Origin: Pseudomonadota bacterium
GTDB taxonomy: Bacteria > Desulfobacterota > WTBG01 > CAIYCZ01
Direction of reading: 5' to 3'
DNA: 5,434 nt
NCBI GenBank assembly: GCA_026388865.1
Contig: JAPLIX010000503.1
Coordinates: 1 to 5,434, forward strand
Part shown: positions 1 to 5,291 of the stretch, piece after piece
Layout of the letters: the number at the start of each line of letters is the position of its first letter
Numbering within the stretch: the stretch's first letter is position 1
Position numbers and translations under genes: made by a program
Notes under the pieces: model-generated
The model's input: the letters and a program-made list of their open reading frames with translations, nothing else
What the model was told of the DNA's origin: nothing
The model's database searches: none

Positions 1-19
1 AACTCAATAATCTTTTTTA

Positions 20-1414
20 TCATTGCCCGCCCCCGGTAACGGCCTGGAGAGCCGCTTTCAAAGAGGACTCTGAATCCACCAGGAAATTTGACGAGGTGAC
101 GACCCGGTCGCCCGGCTTAAGGCCCGAGAGCACTTCAAAATAACCTTCACTGCGCAGCCCGATGGTGAGCTCCACGGGCTTGATCTCATTGCCCGCACCT
201 TCGGTAAAAACATAGCTGCGGGTGCCGGTGCGCATGACCGCTGATTCAGGCACGGCAAGCTTCCGGCCCAGGTTATAGCTGAGGCGGGCGTCCCCGTACA
301 TTTCAATTTTTAACAGCAGTTCAGGATTATTGATATTGAGCCGCGCCTTGAGCGTGCGGGTCTGGGGATCAAGGTACGGGAACAGGAAACTCACGTTTCC
401 GGAGAAGCTTTTGCCGGGCCAGTAGGAAAGGCTGAACGTCACTGGCATTCCCACCTTCACATAGGGCAGGTCTGATTCATAAATGTCCGCCTCTGCCCAG
501 ACCACTGAAAGGTCAGCCACTACCATAAGGGGCTCGCCGGGCATTATTTTCTGGCCGGGCAGGACCTTTTTCTCAATCACATAGCCGCTTGACGGCGCGT
601 ACAGGGTGAGATACTTTTCCACCTCGCCTGTTTCTTCGAGCCGGTCAATCTGCTGCTTGCTGATGTCCCAAAGCTTCAACCGCTTGCGTGCAGAGTCAAT
701 CAGCTTTTTCCCGCCTTCAGCAATGGAGGCATCAGCACTGTGGGATAAATTTTTTGCAATAGTGACGGCAGTCAGATATTCCTGCTGTGAAGAAACCAAT
801 TCCGGGCTGTATACCGTGAGCAGTGGCTGGCCTTTTTTTACTTCCTGGCCGGTTACATTCACATAGAGCTTATCAACATACCCGTCTATTTTGGCCGTGA
901 CCGTGAACATCCGTGTTTCATCAGGGACAATGCGGGCGGAGGTTCTCAGTTCCTTTACAATATCTCTCATTTCTGTGCTGCCGAATGTGAGCCCCATATG
1001 TTTTTTGTGGTACTCACTGATATTCACGGTGGCTAATCCTGATGGTGTGCCCGAGGACTTTTCTTCCGTCTCAAACGGCACCATGTCCATGCCCATGGAA
1101 TCCTTGCCCGGCTTATCGCTCACTTCATTGGGGTTCATGGTGGAGCGGTACCTGGTTTTTTTAGCCGGAGACGAGCCTGCTGCCGGGGAAATCTTCTTCT
1201 GCTCCACCAGTCGCATGCCGCAGATGGGGCAGTCGCCGGGCTTGTCAGAAGTAATCTGCGGGTGCATGGGGCAGGTGTAGACCTTTTTGTGCTGGTGCTC
1301 AGCCTGTTCGCTTTTTGCCTGATTCTGCGGCCCTGCCTGCTGTTGACATGCAGTAAATAGAAAAGCAGACACCAGCACAAAACATAAACCATAGCGTGTA
1401 ATTTTATTTTTCAT
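20..1414 (-). CDS. cusB: CusB-type RND efflux periplasmic adaptor lipoprotein with two N-terminal heavy-metal-binding domains
   Basis: The 464-aa product is the membrane-fusion subunit that links an inner-membrane RND pump to an outer-membrane channel. Residues 1-22 are a lipoprotein signal ending in the lipobox LFTAC, so Cys23 would be lipidated. Residues 46-70 form a heavy-metal-binding domain with C48, M50, H51, C62, C65 and M67. Residues 89-115 are a second copy in which Cys and His are replaced but Met is kept (M93, M107, M109, M111), the form usual in CusB. The adaptor core follows: a barrel-sandwich half near 165-205 (IDGYVDKLYVNVTGQEVKKG), an alpha-hairpin to about 270, the second half (LYAPSSGYV), a beta-barrel near 305-380, and a membrane-proximal domain ending in DSESSLKAAL. 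The ATG follows AGAAAGGAAG. It is separated from the channel gene by 366 bp. The pump gene should lie just past position 1. The Met-rich form favours Cu/Ag over Zn/Co/Cd (CzcB), but the metal is inferred. Confidence 0.92.
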   Translation of the reverse strand: MKNKITRYGLCFVLVSAFLFTACQQQAGPQNQAKSEQAEHQHKKVYTCPMHPQITSDKPGDCPICGMRLVEQKKISPAAGSSPAKKTRYRSTMNPNEVSDKPGKDSMGMDMVPFETEEKSSGTPSGLATVNISEYHKKHMGLTFGSTEMRDIVKELRTSARIVPDETRMFTVTAKIDGYVDKLYVNVTGQEVKKGQPLLTVYSPELVSSQQEYLTAVTIAKNLSHSADASIAEGGKKLIDSARKRLKLWDISKQQIDRLEETGEVEKYLTLYAPSSGYVIEKKVLPGQKIMPGEPLMVVADLSVVWAEADIYESDLPYVKVGMPVTFSLSYWPGKSFSGNVSFLFPYLDPQTRTLKARLNINNPELLLKIEMYGDARLSYNLGRKLAVPESAVMRTGTRSYVFTEGAGNEIKPVELTIGLRSEGYFEVLSGLKPGDRVVTSSNFLVDSESSLKAALQAVTGGGQ

Positions 1415-1456
1415 GGCATGGTCTTCCTTTCTACTTAATGAGCATTGTCAAAATTT

Positions 1457-1477
1457 AACCACAGAGGACACTGAGAA
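1457..1477 (+). repeat. CACAGAG-type intergenic repeat, left copy of an inverted pair
   Basis: This 21-bp motif (AACCACAGAGGACACTGAGAA) matches the reverse complement of 1721-1741 at 18 of 21 positions. A third, partial inverted copy lies at 1520-1528 (TCCTCTGTG), which pairs with CACAGAGGA at 1460-1468. ACTGAG at 1470-1475 can also pair with CTCAGT at 1509-1514. The region can thus fold into an imperfect stem. Repeats of this consensus are, to my knowledge, scattered between genes in several bacterial groups, including deltaproteobacteria. Confidence 0.6.
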
Positions 1478-1644
1478 ATTTTGTATTTTCACGATGCTAT
1501 GAACAGTCCTCAGTCATTTTCCTCTGTGTCCTCATCATGTTCCTTGATTCTGGCGCATACAGACTGATTGAACCCCTGGCTCTCTACTTATCAATATCCC
1601 CGGTAACAAGGTGTACAATCATTCTTCATGTTTCGCATGTAATG

Positions 1645-1673
1645 TCTATAATATGCAGATAGCGAATTGCGAA
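1645..1673 (-). promoter_or_regulatory. Weak candidate sigma-70 promoter for the adaptor gene, inside a dyad
   Basis: On the minus strand TTCGCA (1673-1668) and TATAGA (1650-1645) are separated by 17 bp, each matching 4 of 6 consensus bases. An inverted repeat, TTTCGCA at 1631-1637 and TGCGAAA at 1668-1674, overlaps the -35 and lies just past the -10, which is where an operator could sit. The start codon is about 230 nt downstream, leaving a long leader. The match is weak and could be chance. No CueR-like operator was recognised. Confidence 0.22.
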
Positions 1674-1705
1674 AACTTATATGCAAAACAGCAGGTTCTA
1701 TTTTG

Positions 1706-1734
1706 GAGAACACAGAGTTATTCTCTGCGTTCTC
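1706..1734 (-). repeat. 12-bp hairpin within the right repeat copy
   Basis: The arms are GAGAACACAGAG (1706-1717) and CTCTGCGTTCTC (1723-1734), with a 5-nt loop at 1718-1722. In a minus-strand transcript the single mismatch becomes a G-U pair, so all 12 positions pair; a plus-strand transcript would have an A-C mismatch. It lies about 45 bp after the channel gene stop. No U-run follows on the minus strand (the next bases are CAAAATAG), so it is not a classic intrinsic terminator. It could still slow polymerase, protect the 3' end of the upstream message, or simply belong to the repeat. Confidence 0.5.
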
Positions 1735-1741
1735 TGTGGTT
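1721..1741 (-). repeat. CACAGAG-type intergenic repeat, right copy of an inverted pair
   Basis: Read on the minus strand this is AACCACAGAGAACGCAGAGAA, matching 1457-1477 at 18 of 21 positions in the opposite orientation. The two copies bound a 285-bp block that fills most of the gap between the channel and adaptor genes. I saw no target-site duplication outside them. Confidence 0.6.
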
Positions 1742-1780
1742 TCATGCCTTCTCTTTTTTTCATAAAGCTTTTTACATTAC

Positions 1781-3178
1781 CTACTTATGGCCGGTATGAT
1801 CATGCTGCGCCGCGCTGTCAGCGGCTGCTGCGGTTTGAAACAATCTTTTTCCCACCACAAGCTCAGAGAGCTCCTTTTCATAATCCGCAAGCAGCTCGCT
1901 TGACTGGGGCTCAAAATTACAGAGCGTAATCTGGGCGTCAATAAGGGCAAGAAAATCAACGGAGCCGACTTCGTAGGCTGCAAGCGCAGAGTTCAGCGAC
2001 TGCGTTGCCTGGGGGATGATGCCGGTCTGGTACAGCTGTATAAGACTTGCTGATCGTTGCGCTTTCGCCACATGATCGTGGATCTTGTATGCGATTTCGT
2101 TTTTTACGGCAGCATATTGTGCTTTGGCTTCCTCCAGCTGGTGGAAAGTTTCCGCGACCTTTTTGTCCTGTTTGTTTTTAAACCACAGAGGAATCTTAAA
2201 CCCGACGAAAAAAGAAAATACATCGGGACGATCAAATGACTGCCCCGGGACTTTAACCAGTGCGTCTGAAGTTGTGCCATTTTCATTCAGGACCGCGCCG
2301 GGTAAAATACTGCCTGCTTCCCGGTAGCCCTCACGCTGGCCATACATGGCAGTCACGTTGAAACTGGGAAAGTACTGTTTTTTTGAAAGCTTGTAATCAG
2401 CTTCATTTTTCGCAATCAAGTTCTGCAGGCTTTGCAGGACCGGGTTTTGCGCCAGCGCCATCGTGCGCAGTTCTGCCTCGTTGATGGCTACCGTTCTTTT
2501 TGTTATGACGGCAACTCCGTCCAGCGGGGCCGATGGCTCACGATTGAGGAGCCGGTTCAGTTCTGCGACATATGATGTTTTTTTCTGCTCAAGCTCAACC
2601 AGACGCTCAATAAATTTTGACTGCTCCACCTCGGCCTTGAGGATGTCCTGCTGCAAACCTTTGCCGACCTCGTATTTTTTCTGCGCAATTTCAACAAACT
2701 TTGCCATCAGGCCTTTATTCTTCTCCGCAGTCCGCATGTGCGCGTAATTGATATACAGATCATAGTAGGCGGTTTTTACATCCCTGATGAGCTTTAGCTT
2801 GCCGTCATCAAGCAGCCTGTCAGAGCTTTTGGCATCCTGGATTGCCATGTTTTCCTTCAGCGATGTGATGCCCGGCATCGGTATGTTCTGGCTGATGGCA
2901 ATCTGTTTCATTGTCATGTCGATCTTGTTGAACTTGAAGTTGTCAGTGTTCAGATTGGCAACACCGAGGGACAACTCCGGGTCATCCCAGGATTTTTCCT
3001 GGGGCGGCCGCTGCCACATGGCATTTCGTTTCTGCTGCAGAGCCGATATTTCAGGATTTACCTTCAAGGCTTCCTGGATGAGTTGCTCAAGGTCCAGCTG
3101 TTCTGAGGCGCGGCAGCTGCCTTCTGACTGAAGAAAAAGAAAACTGCTGATAATGGATAGAATAAGTAGTCGCTTCAT
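1781..3178 (-). CDS. TolC/CusC-family outer-membrane efflux channel
   Basis: The 465-aa product is the outer-membrane channel expected to dock with the adaptor encoded at 1414-20. Residues 1-24 (MKRLLILSIISSFLFLQ...) form a signal peptide. Its Cys22 is not in a good lipobox (EGSC), so lipidation as in E. coli CusC is not supported. Two tandem outer-membrane-efflux repeats follow, each opening with the typical L-x2-A-L-x2-NP pattern: LIQEALKVNPEISALQQKR near 33-51, and MALAQNPVLQSLQNLIAKNE after mid-length. Long Ala/Lys/Glu/Gln helices follow each opening. The length is normal for the family. An in-frame ATG 27 nt upstream (3205) has no ribosome site and precedes the signal peptide, so the start at 3178 is preferred. 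The C-terminus carries HDHTGHK, a possible metal-binding tail. Whether to call it CusC or CzcC depends on the metal, which is not shown. Confidence 0.9.
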   Translation of the reverse strand: MKRLLILSIISSFLFLQSEGSCRASEQLDLEQLIQEALKVNPEISALQQKRNAMWQRPPQEKSWDDPELSLGVANLNTDNFKFNKIDMTMKQIAISQNIPMPGITSLKENMAIQDAKSSDRLLDDGKLKLIRDVKTAYYDLYINYAHMRTAEKNKGLMAKFVEIAQKKYEVGKGLQQDILKAEVEQSKFIERLVELEQKKTSYVAELNRLLNREPSAPLDGVAVITKRTVAINEAELRTMALAQNPVLQSLQNLIAKNEADYKLSKKQYFPSFNVTAMYGQREGYREAGSILPGAVLNENGTTSDALVKVPGQSFDRPDVFSFFVGFKIPLWFKNKQDKKVAETFHQLEEAKAQYAAVKNEIAYKIHDHVAKAQRSASLIQLYQTGIIPQATQSLNSALAAYEVGSVDFLALIDAQITLCNFEPQSSELLADYEKELSELVVGKRLFQTAAAADSAAQHDHTGHK

Positions 3179-3189
3179 AAAGCTTTCAT

Positions 3190-3196
3190 CCCCTCC
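3190..3196 (-). promoter_or_regulatory. Ribosome binding site that decides the channel gene start
   Basis: GGAGGGG on the minus strand lies 11 nt before the ATG at 3178 and after the alternative ATG at 3205. Only the inner ATG has an upstream purine-rich site, and it starts exactly at the signal peptide MKRLL. The spacing is slightly long. Confidence 0.6.
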
Positions 3197-3247
3197 GCTG
3201 CGCATGATTGTATTAGTATGAGCAGGGCTGCCAGACTGTTAAGCCCG

Positions 3248-3682
3248 TTACTCTATTACGAAGCCGCTGAATACATAGGGATATAGTTTGTTATAATTAA
3301 TCAGAAAAAATCCAACACCCGCAACAAAGGTATCCAGGGAGACGCCGGTCATCGCGGTGAACGCGTCCAGGGTTTCAAAGCCCATGCGGAACCCGACGAT
3401 ATAATAGGTAGCGCCGAAAAAAAACGGGGCTGCAAAATAGAACCCGTGGCCATCCATGCCCATTGCCTCAACACCGCCATCTGTTTTAAACGTTACATGA
3501 AGATGGGTTAATCCCGCATCATCAAGATCATAGAAATTATTGTTCGGGTATGTCAGCAGATACAGCGCATAGGTTTTTCCCGTTACCGAGTAATCCTGCG
3601 CCAGGGCGCTGCCGGCAAAAGCCGCTGCCAGCAGCAGCGCGCTCAGGCAAAAAATAATTCTTCTGCTTTCCCCTTTATTCAT
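3248..3682 (-). CDS. Exported 144-aa protein of unknown function
   Basis: I do not recognise the family. Residues 1-28 are a clear Sec signal peptide (RR, hydrophobic core, cleavage after ALA-28), giving a mature periplasmic or surface protein of about 116 aa. The mature part has no Cys and is very rich in Phe, Tyr and Gly, with alternating patterns such as GKTYALYLLTY, HLHVTF and GFYFAAPFFFGATYYIVGF that suggest beta structure. H60-x-H62 and M74-x-M76-x2-H79 are possible soft-metal ligands. The ATG follows GGGAGGT with a 5-nt spacer, a strong ribosome site. It lies 58 bp after the Trp/Met repeat gene and 69 bp before the channel gene, so co-transcription with the efflux genes is likely. An accessory role in metal binding or envelope repair is only inferred from context. 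Confidence 0.75.
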   Translation of the reverse strand: MNKGESRRIIFCLSALLLAAAFAGSALAQDYSVTGKTYALYLLTYPNNNFYDLDDAGLTHLHVTFKTDGGVEAMGMDGHGFYFAAPFFFGATYYIVGFRMGFETLDAFTAMTGVSLDTFVAGVGFFLINYNKLYPYVFSGFVIE

Positions 3683-3740
3683 CCCGCACCTCCCTGATTA
3701 ATGATTATGACCGCACTGTGGCCTTTCATTGAGCGGATGA

Positions 3741-3989
3741 TTAACGGTTTCTTCCGCCGCGGTGCCCGCCGCCGTTCCGCATATTATCCCAGTTGTCTTG
3801 CCACTGCTCGCGCCGATTTTGCTGCCGCTCTCTCATGTTGTTCCAGCCATCCTGCCAGCGCTCCTGCATGTTGCTCCCGTTATTGCGCCAATGGTCACGG
3901 CGGTCATCCCAGTTTTTGCGCATAGTGTTGAATGTTTTATTCCAGTTACCGTGGCCTCCCTGACGGGCATCGGAAGGCATTACCCACAT
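3741..3989 (-). CDS. Small Trp/Met/Arg/Asn-rich protein with 18-residue repeats (copy 1)
   Basis: This 82-aa, strongly basic and hydrophilic product has no Cys and contains 8 Trp and 6 Met. Residues 15-68 form three 18-residue repeats with a partial fourth. Trp or Met recurs in register (W16/W34/M52/M70, W27/W45/W63, W49/W67, M23/M41). Eighteen residues equal five helical turns, so these side chains would line one face of a helix. The end is Gly/Arg-rich (GGGHRGGRNR). The first ATG has an in-frame TAA two codons before it and no near ribosome site (AAAGGA is about 18 nt away). No signal peptide is visible, so either it is cytoplasmic or the copy has lost its 5' end. A paralogue lies at 5434-5292. 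Paralogue differences fall most often at minus-strand third codon positions (8 of 19), mildly supporting coding here. Function unknown; Cu(I)/Ag(I) binding through Met and Trp is a hypothesis. Confidence 0.68.
   Translation of the reverse strand: MWVMPSDARQGGHGNWNKTFNTMRKNWDDRRDHWRNNGSNMQERWQDGWNNMRERQQNRREQWQDNWDNMRNGGGHRGGRNR
3786..3947 (-). repeat. Three diverged 54-bp tandem units encoding 18-residue repeats
   Basis: Codons 15-32, 33-50 and 51-68 of the Trp/Met protein align without gaps as three 18-codon units. The best-kept core is M-[RQ]-[KE]-x-W-[DQ]-D, preceded by [NH]-[WM]-[RN]. A partial fourth unit (NMRN) runs into the Gly-rich tail. The units are well diverged in DNA, so the internal duplication is old. 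Confidence 0.6.
3806..3883 (-). repeat. Direct repeat A, near-identical to 5357-5434
   Basis: These 78 bp match 5357-5434 at 76 of 78 positions in the same orientation, 1551 bp apart. The similarity continues without gaps to both stop codons (3741 and 5292) but falls to 48 of 65 positions, giving 124 of 143 overall by hand count. The repeat continues beyond the window on the 5434 side. Confidence 0.85.
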
Positions 3990-4054
3990 TGTTTAACAAG
4001 CGGAAGATCCTTTGGCACGTGCAGGTACCTATGGGTACTTATTCCTGTCATATA

Positions 4055-4960
4055 CTATGAAACTGCTCTGCCAAGGGCTATAAAAAGATGACGGGTATTA
4101 ATTCCCGGGTCATTTTTTTCTTTGGCGATCTCCTCGGCAGCATTGATTATGCTCTGCAACCTCGCGCGGGTCATGTCCCTATTGAGCATGAGTGCCGACA
4201 GGGCATGAACGGTATGCTCGCACCACAGGGCATGTATGAGAGGAGTTACTTCGTCAAGACATTTGTTGAGCTCCTTTTCAACTGCCTGTTCCTCGCATTC
4301 AGCGCCGAATATTGGATCACATTCAAGACAGGCGGCATAGTGAATCATAATTTCCCCCTGTTCCTTCGGGGTCTTATCTTTCTCCCTATTATACTCCGGG
4401 TTTTCAGCCATATCAGCCGCGGCAATATCGAGAATGGTTGTGGTAACGCCCTTTAGTCCGCCCGTTTTAGCCATCTTTTTGCGAAGCGTCACAGGACCAA
4501 CAATCTTCTCGCAAACAGACGGACTTTTGACCATCTCCTCTGCCCTCCGTTGAATCTTGAGAGCAGAGCTTAACGGGACCGTTCCATCAGAAAGTGAAGA
4601 GCTGAGATTGAACCGGGCATGGCAGCACCAGGGTACGGTCTCTGCTTTGCGCAATGTGTCGCGATGCATCCCGCTTACATATTGATTTCTTTTACACATC
4701 TCGCTTAAATTTTTATTGCATCTGCGGCACATATTAATGTACATGAGTGCCCGCTCGGGAATCCAGCCGGTATCTCTTTTTTTCTCAAACGTAGCGATAG
4801 ATTCCTTCTGGAACTTCTGCTCGCCTATTTCTTCGCGATATTTATTAAGACAGATAGATGAACAGTACATTTTATCATTTAATTCTATGGGATAATTGGT
4901 TGCTTGCTCGCAGATAACACAGGTAGTTGGCTTCTGGCTGCTGGTTTCTAATTGTACCAC
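4055..4960 (-). CDS. Cys-rich 301-aa protein with N-terminal zinc-finger-like cluster, family unknown
   Basis: I do not recognise the whole protein. It has 15 Cys in groups. C14-x2-C17 with C33-x3-C37 resembles a small treble-clef or TRASH-like metal finger. C78-x2-C81-x7-C89 with C112-C113 forms a second group, and C211-x2-C214-x7-C222, C234 and C247 a third. The C-x2-C-x7-C spacing recurs exactly in groups two and three. No signal peptide or membrane segment is seen, so it is likely cytoplasmic. Residues 266-301 (AEEIAKEKNDPGINTRHLFIALG) loosely resemble half of a Clp N-terminal repeat, which ends in HLLLAL, but the rest of that domain is not evident. The start is GTG with GAGGAG 9 nt upstream. 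It begins 25 bp after the HMA gene, so the two are very likely co-transcribed. A metal sensor, store or protein-interaction factor are all possible. Confidence 0.8.
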   Translation of the reverse strand: MVQLETSSQKPTTCVICEQATNYPIELNDKMYCSSICLNKYREEIGEQKFQKESIATFEKKRDTGWIPERALMYINMCRRCNKNLSEMCKRNQYVSGMHRDTLRKAETVPWCCHARFNLSSSLSDGTVPLSSALKIQRRAEEMVKSPSVCEKIVGPVTLRKKMAKTGGLKGVTTTILDIAAADMAENPEYNREKDKTPKEQGEIMIHYAACLECDPIFGAECEEQAVEKELNKCLDEVTPLIHALWCEHTVHALSALMLNRDMTRARLQSIINAAEEIAKEKNDPGINTRHLFIALGRAVS

Positions 4961-4969
4961 TGCTCTTTT

Positions 4970-4975
4970 CTCCTC
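4970..4975 (-). promoter_or_regulatory. Ribosome binding site supporting a GTG start
   Basis: GAGGAG on the minus strand lies 9 nt before the GTG at 4960-4958 of the Cys-rich gene. This supports GTG rather than a later ATG: the next in-frame Met is residue 31, which would cut into the N-terminal Cys cluster. Confidence 0.6.
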
Positions 4976-4985
4976 TATATTAGTT

Positions 4986-5219
4986 TTAATATACTTTCCC
5001 TTTTATTTTATATCCATGGGATTCAATTGCTTTTTCAAAATCTTCCCGTTTATAATCAGCAACAGGATATGCCACAGTTATGCTTCGTTCCGAAAAATTG
5101 ACAGAGAATTCTATTCCGGCAAATTTTCTCATCTCGTTTTCGAGAGTTCTTGCACATCCCGTACAGGTCATGCCAATAATCTCAATTGTTTCCCGGGTGG
5201 TTTCTTTTGTTATGTCCAT
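4986..5219 (-). CDS. HMA-domain metal-binding protein (CopZ/MerP-like chaperone)
   Basis: The 77-aa protein is a single heavy-metal-associated domain of normal length with the expected beta-alpha-beta-beta-alpha-beta order. The metal site is GMTCTGC at residues 16-22 (C19 and C22), followed by a helix (ARTLENEMRKF). It ends with the typical ESHGYKI motif. Tyr70 at the position near the metal loop is usual in Cu(I) chaperones, whereas MerP-type proteins more often have Phe. There is no signal peptide, so it acts in the cytoplasm, unlike periplasmic MerP. The ATG follows GGGGGAGGT by 4 nt, a very strong ribosome site. It sits 72 bp after one Trp/Met repeat gene and 25 bp before the Cys-rich gene, a possible partner. 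Likely role: cytoplasmic Cu(I)/Ag(I) carrier or buffer. No P-type ATPase partner is in the window. Confidence 0.9.
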   Translation of the reverse strand: MDITKETTRETIEIIGMTCTGCARTLENEMRKFAGIEFSVNFSERSITVAYPVADYKREDFEKAIESHGYKIKGKVY

Positions 5220-5291
5220 AGTACCTCCCCCGCAACAGTGTGTTTTCTTTCTTTTAAATTCTGCGTTTCCGCTCTTCGTATAGTGATTCCG

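Larger units (their letters stand above)
1415..1780. other. Non-coding gap between channel and adaptor genes, with CACAGAG repeats
   Basis: No credible gene is seen in these 366 bp on either strand. The open frames are short, lack good ribosome sites and have no recognisable product. The stretch holds three partial copies of a CCACAGAG-type motif (starting near 1457, 1520 and 1721), a 12-bp hairpin at 1706-1734, and a weak minus-strand promoter candidate near 1645-1673. The other gaps in this gene row are 25 to 72 bp, so this one stands out. The adaptor gene, and the pump presumably after it, may therefore be transcribed partly on their own. Confidence 0.7.

Noticed and set aside
1591..1629. 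Minus-strand 12-codon micro-frame MKNDCTPCYRGY in the adaptor leader
   Set aside because: The C-x2-C is suggestive of a metal-responsive leader peptide, but there is no ribosome site and such short frames are common by chance.
1611..1929. Plus-strand open frames in and next to the channel-adaptor gap
   Set aside because: They run through the hairpin repeat and into the channel gene antisense, lack ribosome sites, and give Cys/Phe/Tyr-rich products with no recognisable pattern.
2179..2194. A further CCACAGAGG motif inside the channel gene
   Set aside because: It encodes the conserved-looking LWFK stretch and lacks the rest of the repeat, so it is most simply coincidental.
4025..4038. Short palindrome GTACC-TATG-GGTAC between the Cys-rich gene and Trp/Met copy 1
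   Set aside because: Five-base arms with no U-run are too weak to call a terminator or operator.
3762..4091. Plus-strand open frame of 109 codons antisense to the Trp/Met gene, rich in Leu/Pro/Val
   Set aside because: It is in codon register with the minus-strand repeat gene, so its apparent pattern is the complement of Trp, Asn and Arg codons. It opposes the direction of every neighbour and no membrane protein family is recognised. The same antisense opening occurs in copy 2 for the same reason.
4088..4456. Plus-strand open frame of 122 codons opposite the Cys-rich gene
   Set aside because: It overlaps a gene with a good ribosome site and patterned Cys residues, and its product shows no coherent domain.
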